Shown: piece by piece, positions 34,500 to 48,199 of the stretch | Numbering within the stretch: the first letter of the stretch is position 1 | Layout: the number at the start of each line of letters is the position of its first letter | NCBI RefSeq assembly: GCF_036711975.1 | Contig: NC_091975.1 | Coordinates: 3,970,501-4,034,500, forward strand | Reading direction: 5' to 3' | Origin: Onthophagus taurus | Lineage: Eukaryota > Arthropoda > Insecta > Coleoptera > Scarabaeidae | DNA: 64,000 nucleotides | Program-made: the position numbers and the translations under genes | Notes under the pieces: model-generated | What the model saw: the letters and a program-made list of their open reading frames with translations, nothing else | Told to the model about the DNA's origin: nothing | Databases searched by the model: none

Positions 34500-35560
34500 A
34501 CGTTCAATAATGGATTCATAAAGAAATTTAATAGCTGTATTATTAATGGTAGTTACAAGTTTATCGAAATATTTTTTTTTGTTGTTGGTCCGTTTTTTTT
34601 TTGATTTTAGAACGTCGACCTGCATTGTTCTTGTTCCAATCGACGCCTAACTATATTGGACAGTGCGCATAATGCCCCGAGAGTGCTCGGAACGTTCGAA
34701 ACAAAAGCAAAACCCCATCTCCCGCCATCAATTATTGGCAATTGTGTGGCGAACAAATGCACGAACACGAAATTTCGCGAAATGTCTAATAGAACGCGAA
34801 TGCGAAACGTTAATTGAGGTCCTATTATCATCGTATTCCGCCTTTCCAAAGAGAGACCTTAGAAGCATCTTTATACTACAAGATGTCGTTCCGTTTATAT
34901 TCGCGGTTGAGGATTGTTAAGTCGATATGTTCTTTCGTGTGGTAGCTTGCTTGTTTGGTCTAGTTTTCTGACAGATCGTTTCGTTCAAATCCGATTGATG
35001 CTCTCTGGTAGCAAGCTGTCCGCTATTACCAGCACAAATTGCTTTCGTTGAATACGTAGGATTCGGTATCATTACTCATTGTGTTTCTCTTTTTATGATT
35101 TCTATTTTTAAGTAATAATTTTCGTTCTCATTAAATTAAATAATTTCAATATAAAAAAATCTTTAATTTCAAATCAGTTTTCTCGCTCTCATTTTTTATT
35201 TTTTTATGTCCATGGCTGAAATCGAAGGATAAGAACAGGATATTGCGATTTCGACTTCGCTGGAGTTGTTGATACCCGACGTTCGAATTTATTTTAGGAT
35301 CTAAGCTTCTAAAAAAGCTATTTGGTTAGACCTTTGTTAATAAGATTTACGACGGTATTCACATCTTTTCCTTTTGTTAGAGTTTTACAAAAATTAATAA
35401 GATCAAGTCCAATTTAAAACATCTCTCTTAGTTTATGAGATACAAATTTTCGAATACAATCTGATGTCGAGATTTAATTCATGTGACTTGAAACATGAAC
35501 CAAGTGTTCATCAAACGTGCAGACAGAATCAAGTTTTTAGATTAGTGCAGAACAGAGCAC
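34500..35560. other. intergenic with a GC-richer block
   Basis: About 34615-34900 is a GC-richer block open on both strands but without a recognisable product; conserved non-coding DNA is the likeliest reading. The remainder is AT-rich. Confidence 0.35.
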
Positions 35561-35564
35561 TCGA

Positions 35565-35735
35565 TATTGCAAACAGAAGACAAGATGCTGCTGTAGAAGA
35601 TTACATATCGCTGGTAGATGTCTAGAAACTGCTACTGCAAGACTAGATACTGCAGACGGTTAGATACTGCTGGCAGAATATTAAATATTGCTGATAGAAG
35701 TTAGATACTGCTGCAAAAGATAATACACAGCATTA
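35565..35735. repeat. degenerate short tandem repeat (agatactgctg)
   Basis: Irregular copies of a 'ttagatactgctg..aga' unit every 25-35 bp, seen for example near 35644-35656, 35668-35680 and 35702-35716. The copies are diverged, indicating an old minisatellite. Confidence 0.55.
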
Positions 35736-35739
35736 ATGC

Positions 35740-37495
35740 TTTCAGAGGTTTAGATATGTAACTGTAAAGTAACTGTTTGCACTAGATATTTTTTCCAGAA
35801 TATTTTTGGTTGTAGAATTAATAGTGAAAATAAGGGACAAAGAGGAATATAGTTATGCAAGAACTTTTAACGCCCACTATTTTAAAACCAACAACTCTAA
35901 ATTCTATTTGCACAATGAAAGCAAAGCCAATAACTCTTCTTAGGAAGTTTATTTTACCGTTTCCGGCGAACTAAAGGAGTTATACCGGCGATATCTGTCA
36001 ACACTTAAGTATTGATTCAGAGATTTACTAAAATAGTTGACTTGTAGAGAAGAAAATTGTAATGATAATAAAAATGAAATTAAGATTTTACGATTCATCA
36101 ATACTTTTAATAGAATAGATATCAATCCTCAGTAATTGACATTTTGATCGTATAAACTAGTTTCATTATTTGACCCCATTTTTGATTTAGCATTTAGTCT
36201 ATCGAAAAATGATCGATTGCAGAGAATTAAGTATACAAGAAGGAAGTTTCATCGTTCATTTTAAATTCTCTATGGAAGGCGTTGTAGATACGCAAATTGG
36301 ATCGTCTTATATACGTCTCGGAGTCGGACGCAAATTGGATAGATACTCGGGGAATACAAAGTCCCATAGCTTGTCTGTTGCCGTCCATGTAAAACGAATT
36401 TCCATCGTCCATTTAATATCGACTATAGTCTCAATCAATCACACGGTGCATTTAACGTAGCAGATTATCTTGCAATATGATCGACTGTTTAATGGGCCTC
36501 CATCCATCAGCGATCGTCGATGTGCTGCAAGTTACACGTAAGTCCCGGATATCCGGGGATTCTCGAGGGTCCTTACGTCTTATGTCCCCCCTGTTTCCAA
36601 GCAGTTTCGAATATAAGGCGTCCCGCGAATATCGAACCCACGTAGTTCGAATAAAATAGGAAACTTCAGCTTCGTTGTTGTCCTTTTGTGTCTCTTCTGG
36701 AAGATCTTTTTACGAACAATTTCTACGGGGCGCAGGACATATTTCTAAAGGGTTATTGAGGCCGGTAACTGCCATTATATTGGAGAACGATGGGACCTTG
36801 GCATGGAATTGAAGGGGCAAATGGGTGGGGATCGTTATCGTACCGAATAATGAGATCCGTTCAATTTCATGGCTTTGTAACGCCCAACTCTCATCTTTTC
36901 TGCTAAATTTAAGTGGTTTTTATCCCACTTAACACAATTTACCTTTCAATAAAAAAATCAGTTACTCAAAATAAAACGTTGACAGATAAAAAATAGTTTT
37001 CCCTTGTAAACATCATTAATCCCGATCAAAAAGGAAAAGCAACGCAGAATAAATCAAGCGAAAGGATGGTCGCAAGATGCGGATTTTGGCGCTGTTGCCA
37101 ACTTTAGTAGGATCATCAAAAAGACATATAGGCGACATCAGAAAACGTTTAATACCCAAACGTTCCTGAATAAATAGGTTTTCAACATTCGTACAAATTG
37201 CGGTATATGTAAAATATAATTTTATATGTTATGTTTTGAAAATATTGAAAATCTCGATATTGAATGGTGTTTATAAAATGAAAGAAACCTTTTTCCTCGA
37301 ATAAATATTTGAAGAACCTTCGGTTAGCACTGTATTTCACTCCGTGGTCAATTTATAGCCGTGTTATTTACTTCGGATTTAAAGCGTCTCTTGAAATCCT
37401 GCCGGATTAATTTATACAGAAAGGGAGATATTTTCTGTTTGTGTATAAAAGCTAAAGCGAGGATCCTGTTTGGTTGTTTTAAGTAAAAAGGAAGG
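35740..37495. other. intergenic with GC-richer block
   Basis: No gene recognised. About 36290-36660 is GC-richer, open on both strands in parts, and includes a CCGGATATCCGG palindrome near 36546. It looks like conserved non-coding DNA rather than an exon. Confidence 0.35.
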
Positions 37496-37500
37496 CAAAA

Positions 37501-37630
37501 ACTGGTTCCAATTAGTAGAATTTCGCCGTAATTATTAAACGCTCTATTTAATTATAGAACCTTCTATTTCCCCTTAAATGGAAATTGAGCGAAAATTTAA
37601 TTAAACAAAACTTACCAAAGGAAAATGTCA
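37501..37630. repeat. dispersed duplicate element, copy 1
   Basis: This segment, starting actggttccaattagtagaa and including attgagcgaaaatttaatta, is repeated with substitutions and small indels at 39800-39912. In both copies the minus strand carries GTAAGT, a consensus splice donor, at the same relative place. Confidence 0.7.
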
Positions 37631-39135
37631 AGTTTTTTTAATGATAATACAAAGTCGGCGATTTCATAACTTACATTGATTACTAAGAAATTGTTATCTA
37701 CTGTGTTATTTAGTTTCGACCAATAAGTGTTTATTTTGTTAATGCATCACTTAATCCAACAACTTTTTATCTTTGGGAATAAAAAATATTGATACTTTAC
37801 AACATAATAAAAAAAAAGGGATGTTGGTTAAAAAAATTTACTTAGAAAAATATATTGTAATAATTCTCTTGCTCACGGACAAAGACTGAAATACTACGCA
37901 GCTTGAAAGAGTAAATAGTGGAAGTCTGTCAAGGCATCCACTATGTAGCAGCACTTGCCTGATATAATATTTAGATAGTAAAATGGTATTTGGTTTAATG
38001 AAATTAAACAGGCGTTTGTGTTAAACAATGGAAATTAACAAAATAATGAAAACTACAGCAATGACTAGATAGGTGACGAGTAAGTGTCTTTGGAGAGATA
38101 GTTGCAGCTAGGAAGTTTTTACTCTTGGAATAACCCACCAATTCTTAGAGGACAAATTTAGAAGAAATTATGGGATTCCCAGTTTTATCACAGAACCCAA
38201 AATAAAACTATATTGAGATGAAACGACACTAAGAAACTGCTTTTAAACATCTAGTACAAATTTCGAAATACTATTTCCAGTAGATTATTTAGAACATTAA
38301 TAAATTATGAACTTAATAATAAGGCTTACCCATCTAATAAAACTCCTGATATCAAACTTAAAGACTTAAAGATGAGTACGGCAAAAAAACTGAAAGTGGG
38401 CCGCTTTATCATGATCTAATAGACACGCGACACGCGCTATACGCAATATTAGTTACTGCTAGTCAACTCAATAAATACTTTACAGCAATTTTAGTTATCT
38501 TATCAAAATTGATACCAAAAATTTGAATTTTATTTACAATTCTATTTATACCCCGAACACGTTACATTCAGTAGTCGAAATTCTGCTTTAAATATTACCA
38601 CAATGGAAAAGTATATTTGAGTTGGCAAAAGTTTGATTCAATACCTGCACCTTTCAGACAACTGGATATGTTGAACCTGGCCCTGATTTTATGTTTCTAG
38701 AACTGTATTTAGAGTTCGAGGAATTCGGTCCATTCCCCGAACATGGTCGAACATCTTGTTGTTGCGGTAATTATTCTTCTCTTTACTCACGAATACTACA
38801 TATGTTACTTTATCAATCTCATATTACTTAAGGATAGATTGCCAAAGGCCATTCAAACAACAAAGCAAATTTTCGAATAGGACTTGTGGAAATAGAATTT
38901 CACAAAATGCTAAATATATTCCTGGATTGTGTAATGGTTATTTATATATTAAGGCTGAAATGTTCAATCTTGAGACCGTTTAAAATTAATCACGGCCGAG
39001 ATATACACAACATTGATGATTTTTTATAGCTATTAACAGAGAACATGTTAATAGGTGGTGAACATAATAAATTAATAGATGAACAAAATATGGTGGTGAT
39101 ATTTTAGTCTTAACAGATTACAATAGATGGCTCGG
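37631..39135. other. AT-rich intergenic sequence
   Basis: No gene, RNA gene or mobile-element signature recognised between the two copies of the duplicated element, up to the 39.1-kb repeat. Confidence 0.4.
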
Positions 39136-39139
39136 TGGA

Positions 39140-39600
39140 TAGATAAAAATCATGATTAAAGAAAATCGTATAAGTTGATTATATAGAAAAATGGTTTCTA
39201 AATCGAAAAAGAAGAACAAAATTTTATCATATTTATCTTCGTTTTTGAGATATTTGCCTCGAGCGAATATTGATGAATTCAAAATGCAATAACTCAAGAA
39301 CGAAAGACGATAGGATAAAAAGTTATTCTTTATTTTTGATCTTAAATTTATTTTTGCACCAGAAAAACTACATAACGGTGTTTAACAATTCATCTCAACG
39401 AATTAGGAGGTGAAAAATAAAAGATAACCTGAAAATCTTGCAATTTATTCGCTTTTGCGGATGGTGCTCATTAATAATTATCATTAAAGAAAATCGTATA
39501 AATTGATTATGTGGAAAAATGATTTCTAAATCGATAAATAAGAATAAAATTTTTTGATATTCACCTTCATTCTTGAGATATTTGCCTATCTCAATTAAGT
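39140..39600. repeat. direct duplication, 328-bp offset
   Basis: About 39150-39265 recurs at 39478-39592: both begin attaaagaaaatcgtata and end gagatatttgcct. Between them lies a stretch with 'aactcaagaacgaaag', which is close to the reverse complement of the 'ttcgtttttgagat' inside each copy. Confidence 0.8.
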
Positions 39601-39799
39601 GTTAACAAAGTCACATTAATAAAGATTTATTTAATAATCCTCTAAAAGTTTGTTTATTTTGAGAACGAATATCATGTTAGTATATCTCAGATCTGAGTTG
39701 ATGTGAATACATAAACAAACTTTCGTAAAAAAAATAATTAATAACTTTTTTGATTACTTCATTCTGACTTTTTTGAAAATTTAATTGAAATACCAAAAT

Positions 39800-39912
39800 C
39801 TGGTTCCAATTAGTATAGAATTCCGTAATTATTAAAGCCTCTATTATAGAGCTTGCTCCATTAAATGAAGTTGAGCGAAAATTTAATTAAACGTGACTTA
39901 CCGAAGGATAAT
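39800..39912. repeat. dispersed duplicate element, copy 2
   Basis: Diverged direct repeat of 37501-37630, starting ctggttccaattagtataga. It includes the shared ttgagcgaaaatttaattaa block and the minus-strand GTAAGT. Confidence 0.7.
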
Positions 39913-42900
39913 ATAAAAAGAAAATGCAGTCTTACACTACCACGATTAAAAAATAAATTATAAAGTAACCGAAATCGCCTTCGTTAAAACTGAGTCGAAC
40001 ACGCAAACAGAAACCGCTATATCCGGTCGTATCTTTTATTTTTATACTATAAAACCATATGAACCATACAAATCAAACTAAGGTAGCTCGCTTAACGTGT
40101 TTGTTGGTTTTTATTATCGTTGTACCTATTTAGTCACTGTGCTAATATTGTTTGGCGGAAATCCAGTATAACGCTAAAGTTGATAACGAGTACTTTATTA
40201 ATTCAATAAATCATTATCTCAATTAAAATTTTGAATACAAACCGATAATATTCAGTGTATGACAAATCAACGTCGAATCAGTTTGTCGCAATTAGCCCCA
40301 GGGTGTTACAGTTATAAATTTGCATCAAATTTGCACGAATTAGTAAAGGCTAATTGACGGAAGTCTGAGGATTTTGTTTATATTCACGCTTCAGCCACGG
40401 TTATTGAGTTTCTCAGTTTATTTATTCATTTACACGTCCGTGTCACGTTGGACGTTGACGAATTTCGGATTAAAATAAGGTTATATTCGAATTATACGCG
40501 TAATCGAATTTTAATTTGAAATTTTAAAAATAACTTAGCCGAGTTTGAAAATTTTACCTCAATGTTATGGACCCTTTCCATCGCCCGCAGGTGTTTTCGA
40601 AGATTTAACACGTCCACGCGTTTACTATGGAAATTTTCGCACGTTTTTCGGATAAACGTTATTTATAAGCTCGATTTCACTCCAACGATTTATTTGGAAG
40701 TTTGTGAGTTATCTATCAGAATTTGAAACACAAATTTATTTTGGTAATTGATTCAAATTTATTATAAATAGTAGGATTCGATTTGATTTTATGAAGCAAC
40801 AAGTAAAGTGAATTAGATTTAACCAATCCTATAAATAAACAAACCCTAATTTTTTTTAAATTTTTCCATCTATCACATCGTGGGATAACTCGTTATTACA
40901 TTTTGACTAATGCGATTTGTATAAATAATAAACCTATTAATCGGCTCAAACGATCCCGCTGTGTGCAGACGAAACAGAATTTCCATCATAAATTAAACTA
41001 GCCAGTTTACGTATTTATAACCGAAACGTGTGCGAAATAATCGCAAGTAAAATATTCGCGGGGTAGTAATAAAACCCCGGGATTTATTCGATTTAAAATC
41101 GGGAGTGGTAATATTTGCATTAATTTTGAAAGGATGACGGTGCTAAAACGATACGAGAACATTATTGCAGTTATGATTATCATTATCGTTCTGCGTTGAA
41201 TAGGGGTTTCTGCCGAATTGGTAAATTTGCCTGGAGGTCGATAAGATCGTACTAAGTTTCTAGGCGTGAGTTAGCGTTGTTTAACTTCCCGTTACGATCG
41301 TAGGAATTTGTGTGTTCGGTTCGCACCATGATTAGTTAAAGTTCGACCATCAATAATTGGCAATAGTCTGTTGAAGCCGATCACAATTTCTGTTACAACC
41401 ATTTATACCACTACAAATCCCTTTCGCAATACAAGAGCGCGATAACTCTTTATACTCGGTTTGATTTATGAACATATTTCATTTCATCCTGACATTGATG
41501 ACTGATTCAATGATATTGAGTGAATCATATCAAGAATTATTAACTTCAAACGAACACGTTCTAGTTAATTACAGGGGTATTATAAATCTCTTAATATTTA
41601 CATTTAAAAGCCATTATTCCTTTAACTTGTGATTATTTTGAAAAAACATCAAAGTCAGTTTACTCACTTCGCTCTGTTTTGTTGTTGAACTTCCTTCGTT
41701 CCAAGATATAAGATTTAATTAATTAACCACGCCTATGTAGTCTTTAGAAATGTTGAGAATATTAATTAATCCTCCTCAATCTTTAGATAAAGCCTAGAGG
41801 ACCGTAATAACTAAATATTCTCGTTGCAGTATTCTTGGGGTTCATTTAACCATCCCTGTTTATAGGAGTTTATGTACCGTGCATCCTTCCGGTACGTTAA
41901 TCTTAGAAGGATAAGTTTTATTCGCATATTAGATTATTCTTGGACTTTTTACGATAAACATTGGGACGTTACATCAGGATTAACGTCAATGTGATGCTGG
42001 AACGTGCAGAACTCTAAACAAACGAATACTAAACGGTTTATATTCTAGAAATAACTTTCGTTTTTTTGTGTGCGATTTGGATACTTATAGGATTTTTAGA
42101 AAGCTTCAATTCGGTGTAATTCACATATTTTCTTAAACATATTTTTATTAACTCAAAATATTTCTTTTAATATATTCTTTCAATCAAGTGGAACCAAATA
42201 TCAGTGACTGTAGAAACAAATGTTTCAATATTATAATATTATAATTCGAAGAGACCGAGGCGCTACAATTGAAACCATATCAATGCAATATTGGACCTAG
42301 AGATCACTTGCAACCTCAGGATATCTTAAATTGACAAATATCTTTTAAGAAACTTTTTTACAATTAAAGATTATTATTTTCGTATAAAGTAGGAATATTT
42401 GTTCTGAAAAATAAAAATTGAAAACATCTTGAGATGTAGGTAATGTATGAAATAAGTAGAAGATTTACGAGATCTTCTTTACGGCGTAACATGCAAAAGC
42501 TCTATGATATGCGAGAATGATTTAAAACTTAATCCGGTGCATTTGACGGGTTAAATTTTGACCTCTAAGCTTTTGGAATCTCACGGAGCACGACGATTGT
42601 TGGCTCAAAGGCGATATTGTCTCTTGTTCGCTTTAATCGGTTGAGATTGCTTATTGTCCTTGCGTAAACCGCGACGTTATTATCCTGCGTTAAGGAATTT
42701 ACATAACAATGTAACTAGAATGTGGTCGAATGATATAGGTGAATCTACTAGACGGTTTTAATAATTGATGAGGTTGGTTCCATAGTCGGACTCAATAGAA
42801 AAACGTATATTTCATCCGCTTCTAATCGATATCGTACACAGGACATGCATTATTCATTTTTAATCTCTTCCATCCTTCCGGGTTTCTCAGCGATTCCTTG

Positions 42901-45890
42901 AAATTCATATCGCCGAGACCGATCTAGATATTTCTTTGTGTTTACTCGGTGAATGGGGAATGGAACCGCATAGCTTCGATAACTTTAAAAACTTGAGAAT
43001 TTCCAGCAATTAGTGCTTCGATATGGAAATTTGAACTTGTGTTGTAAATAGGCATGTTTATGTATCAGGAACTTAGTTGGGCCCGGATCACTAAGTTTAC
43101 CTTTCAAGCAACCACCTTCGACCCTTGTAACTTAAATCAAGTTTGGGAGAGATCTGAAACGTATCAGATTATAACCCGGGTCCAATATAATTGTCGGCTA
43201 ACTAATTCCCTTTATAAACCTAAATAATTAATGAAAACCACAACAAAATATTAACCGGGAAACTGTAATTGCCCCCTTTGAGCAATCAACGCTGTTCATA
43301 GGACAAGAATGTTTGCATATTAATACAACAATTATCGAGTGAATTTAAAAATAAAAGATTATTACCAAGTTTGTTCATAAACCATTAAAAAATACAACGG
43401 TTCATAAAAAATTGTAGCGCAATAAATTAATATATTTAGCTTTCTTTGAATCGTAACACGTGTTTATTATGTGCACATCGTAAAATTTATCGTGATATGA
43501 AATATTTAAACTTCCATTAGTTAAATCAAATATTATAAAACTTAATAAAAAAAATTTCAAAATATCACTCGCGGTCATAAAATAGGTTTCGCGTTCCGGA
43601 ATAGAGTTGGTTTCCACGTGTGTTTATACCGCGAGGAATATAAAGGGACCATTTAATATGAAAGCACCGTAAAGTTTAGAGGATTTCCCTATATAAAAGC
43701 GGCGCCAGTCCAAAATGTGAGTGGATATTGAAATCTTATTTACGAAACGAGCGCCGGGGCCTGCCTATTTATAATAAACATCGAACGCTCGTGTTTTCCA
43801 CAGGGCAAATAATATTTTCTATAGACCGGAAGGTTAAGTTTATTCAGATAATGAATACGTATTAAAATTTATGTTTGAGGATTTCAATTACGATGAATAT
43901 GGTGCAATTTTTTGGTTAATTACGAAGGTTTTGCAACGAGTAAATAAATTAACTCGTCAAATGACCGCGTTGGTTCCAGGAAACCAGTTAAGGATCGAGT
44001 GGTTTGATTAGAGACCTGCCAAAAACCGCCCTCCGCTAAGAGCGAGAGCAGGAAATCAATTTAAACTTCCTGCCGGGCCCATTATGCCCCAGGAATGGGA
44101 ATAAGCCCTCCGGATTGCGATTCTGACTCAAAACGTCCTCCGTTGCGAGTTGACGTGTTTACTTAAGCTTTAGGAAACTCTCCCCTCATCTCCCGAAAAT
44201 AATGAGGAAATGACTAAGGAGAATTCTTTTTTTATTTTCACTTAAAAATCATTTTTATCCTTCTTATCCTTGCGATTTGTTTACTTACAATTAGCGTTTT
44301 ATACCGAAAAAAAGAAATGAAGTAGATTTTTTGTAAAAAAAAGTAAGGGTAAAGGGAGTATCTATATACATTTATTTAACCCTATTTGATCGGGTCCGCA
44401 ATCCAAAATAAACAGTAAAATAAAACTCAAGAAACCGTCGCGCTTTGATCTCCGCATCAAAGTGGAGTTCGTCCAGATATAAGGCTCCATTGAAAATTTT
44501 AGGACGACAAAACCATGAGAATTTAATGGATCGTTCACCACAAAAAAAAATTAAAAATAAACGACCTCTTTACTTTATTTTCTTTTAATAGTTTTAAGAG
44601 GCAAACTTAACGACAATCAAATTAATAGCAACAATTTATTTCGAGAATCAAAATATTTTCGGATCCACTTTGATTTATGTTCTGTTATAAATTTACAATG
44701 AATTTCTGACAACTAATAAATTAATTTCATACAAAAACAAAGTCTTAGTTACTAATCGTTAATTCTGTAATAAAATTACCTTATCTCCTATTGAAATTTA
44801 CATCATAACTTGAAAAAATTTCCACTTATAACACATTCAACTGAAAATAACTTTTAAAACTTTCACTGTAAAACTTTTTGTTCCCAATGTCAGACCGTAA
44901 TTTTTTGATCGTTCGTGCAATGCGTGCCGGTTGCCACTGAACCGAGCGAATTTTAGGCCGTTTCTGTTCATAAGGTGCTAATTTCGGAACGCATTTCCAC
45001 GCGAGGTGTCGTTTCTAAAAATAAGCTGAGGTTATTTGAAGATAAGTCTACGTGGAATTCCCATCGTTTTTTATAATTTGGATTCTCCGATAATAAATCA
45101 TAAAACCATGTTGAATGAAACAGTGCCCCCGGTGTTTAGATAAGATTTATCAACAACTCAACATAGATTTAACACCCGGGGATTATGAGTAAACATTTTT
45201 CTTTATCGGTTATTATCAAAGCGTGTTAATAATTTTTTTATTAAAAATATTAAAAAATAACAACACGACAGGATGTTTGAATAAGTACTTTAAATAACAC
45301 ACACACATTTGAGTTCTTTTCAACATCCATCAATCACCGTTCTGAAATAACATGATACCTGAAGCATCTTTGTGCGGATAGGAGTCATACATCAATTATT
45401 AGCTGTCTGAAAAGAGTCATAACGAACTACAACGAGTTCCATTTCGTTTCTACACCGCGAAATCGATACATATTCACGGATTTTCCGAAGCGTGAAATTT
45501 TGTCCCAATAAATTCCGAATTAATGGCCGAACAAACATATAAAACCGGCGTATTAATTAATACATCGGTAATTTTAGAGTCGCAAACCAGGGATGTGTAC
45601 TCGGAATTAAATACACACCATCATTATTTATTACGATTTTATCCGAAATATTTTGCAGATTTACGGGAAATTATCAGTAGATAGTTTTATGTTTTGTTTT
45701 AAATCAGTTCTAGTTTAATTATTTTCCGGTGTCAAGTTGGAGCGAGTATAGCTGCGTGTCGTTTTTTGCGTAGTTAGATTGGTTTGGGACCGAATCGAGA
45801 GAAAAATTGAGTTACAGTTGGAAATAAACTTTGAAATATAAACAGCAAAAATAAAGGAGAATAGAGCCGTTAAGGTCAATCGATTAGAAA
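39913..45890. other. gene-poor AT-rich region
   Basis: Six kilobases in which I recognise no gene. GC-richer patches occur near 40560-40650, 41220-41340, 43960-44170 and 44930-45010. No mobile-element protein motif was seen. It could be the inside of a very long intron or regulatory DNA of a distant gene. Confidence 0.4.
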
Positions 45891-45896
45891 AACCAC

Positions 45897-46560
45897 CTGA
45901 ATCACAATAGATGTAACAAAATAAAGCAACAAGATTCCTCTTTTAAATGATATATGACACTTCATGATATCACTTCAACTTTTGTTTCAAAAACATTTTT
46001 TGTAGGTTGCAATTTAGATAATAACTAACGTTACAAAAGAGATCCGTCAAATTTCAAAAAAATCGATTTATGCTGAATTTGGCATGCTGAATTACAATAG
46101 ATATATCAAAATAAAACAACAAGATTCCTCTTTCAAATCATATATGCCACGTCATCATATCATTTCAAATTTTGTAGATTGCAATTTAAATCGTAACTTA
46201 AGAAAAGAATTGACAAATTAAAAAAAAAAACGTGTTGGGCTGAATTTGGGGTGTTGAGTCACAAATTTTATATCAAAGTTAAGCAAAAAGTGTCCTCTTT
46301 CAAATTATATACAATACTTTACCATATCATTTCAACTATTGTTAAAAAAAAAGATTTTTGTACATAACAATTTAGATTACAACCTAAGTTCAGAAAAAAT
46401 TTGTCAAAATTGAAAAAATCGGTTTGGGATAAATTTGCGATGCTGAATCATAGTAGCTATATCAAAATAAAGCAAAAGATGTCCTCTTTCAAATGATATA
46501 TAGTACATATACATATAACACTTCAGCTTTACGTATCATTTCAGCTTTTTAATCTTTTTG
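45897..46560. repeat. diverged tandem repeat, alternating 189/167-bp period
   Basis: Copies anchored on 'tgaatcacaatag' and the following 'ctctttcaaatgatatat' start at about 45899, 46088, 46255 and 46444 (periods 189, 167, 189). Each contains 'caatttagat' and 'tgaatttg' echoes. Copies differ by many substitutions, so the array is old. Confidence 0.8.
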
Positions 46561-48170
46561 CTTGTTTATGACGCAATAAAATAAGGAAATTCTTAGATTC
46601 CAATGCTCTGGTAAGCGAGAATCAATAAAAATCGTAAATTGAGGTTAAACCATTTGAAAACGTTTTAAGGATATTTTTTAAACCTTTAGAGAGAAAAAAA
46701 AAGAAAGAGAACAATTCCCATTTCTTCGAGAGACACAAACAAAGCGTAACAAACCAATTGCCTCTTTAAGAAAAAGACTTTCTCAGGCAATTCAATCGAA
46801 GGGTTTTAAGGAAATTGCGTATTAAGACCTGTTGGAGGGGGGGTAATGTGTGCGAACTTCGTTACACCCCAGTATTTCCCCCCGTTTCAGTTCGCTCCGC
46901 GTTCTCCGTCCGCTAATGTTCGTCTTTAACAATGCATTATTTGCCGTCCTCTTGAGGCGGATGCCTTCGAAAACGAAAGAGAAAGGAACGCTCCTCGTTT
47001 CGATAAAATGGAATTTAAATTCTTAATGACACGCTCGAAATTTCCTGCGATTTATTATGCAAATTACCCCGGCGGTTCGCTCATTACCCGTTGAAATTCC
47101 AAAATTTTAACGGATACCGGGTTGCTGAAATTTCAAATATTCCCAAAATGTTTCCGGGGAAACGAGATCACGTATATAGTATACGTTGTGCAATGCTCCT
47201 AGGGTTTATTAAATAGTAAGTGTTGGTCACCACAATGTTGTAAATTTTCAAGGAACGTTTTCGTGTCTGCATCGGCTTACATAAAACATTTTATTTCATG
47301 GTTTTAGTTTTGAGATGTAAAAAACTAATAAAATGGGTTTAATGAATCCAAGAAATTTGCAGAACAGTATTTTTGCATTTTCAATGTGGCTTTCTCTGGT
47401 AATTAAGGAACAAGTAAAACGAATGACAAATGTGTCACCTTTGCTCTAATATTCCTCAAGGAATCTATTGATATCTATAAATCTTCATAGTTTCTTTATT
47501 TGTACCCTATAAATTATCATTTCTTATATAGATATTGATCTATATCTTGTGTATAATAATAGGATAACCATTATAACTAGCTAGCTATAATAAATCAAAA
47601 TCAATGATCCTAACATCTCTAATGGGGTATGTGTTCTGTCAATAAAAGAGCGAAACTCAGGAAGTTTATGATTGTTTGGGTGAATAATGGAGTCAATCAA
47701 GCGTTAAATTACGTTTATGTTTATTAACTTTGCGTAATTCAAAATTAAATTTAACTTTTACAATACTTTACATCTTCAATCGCCGATGTCAACAAAGTTA
47801 ATGAACAAGGGAAGACCAGTTGTCGACAAAAAAAAAGTAATTATAACAAGAAAAAAGGGTCCCCGATCCAATTCAAACCGTTGATAGAGAAGGGAAAAGT
47901 CACCTTCAGGTGGTAGACTAGAGGCTTCCTAATTAGAGTCGGGATTAAGGTCGTGAAATATGACGCCGCACTGGGTCGTAGAGTCGAGGACGAAGAAGAG
48001 AGTGCAAAAAGGTACCTACCTACGCAAACGGGAAGGGGAAGAGCGAGATAAAAACGCCAATTGCGTTTACTAACAGCGCGAGCTCTTCGCCACGGACTTA
48101 ATTAAATCCATCGCTGGCGACTGCCAACTGGTAGATGCTCATTCCTCAAGTACTCAATCGTGGGGTCGGT
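46561..48170. other. intergenic; GC-richer blocks
   Basis: About 46830-47180 and 47930-48170 are GC-richer than their surroundings. The second runs directly into a candidate first exon ending at 48185. No other gene signal. Confidence 0.35.
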
Positions 48171-48176
48171 TAAAAA

Positions 48177-48185
48177 ATGTCCACG
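48177..48185 (+). CDS. candidate three-codon first coding exon
   Basis: ATGTCCACG is followed at once by gtaagt, a consensus donor, with AAAA before the ATG and about 240 bp of GC-richer, promoter-like DNA upstream. Very short first coding exons are common in insects. I could not find a matching downstream exon in this window, so the gene, if real, would have a long first intron and continue beyond what I can identify. Confidence 0.2.
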
Positions 48186-48199
48186 GTAAGTGTTTATTT

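Noticed and set aside
46681-46720. A/G-rich run near 46690
   Set aside because: Simple low-complexity purine tract of no evident structure.
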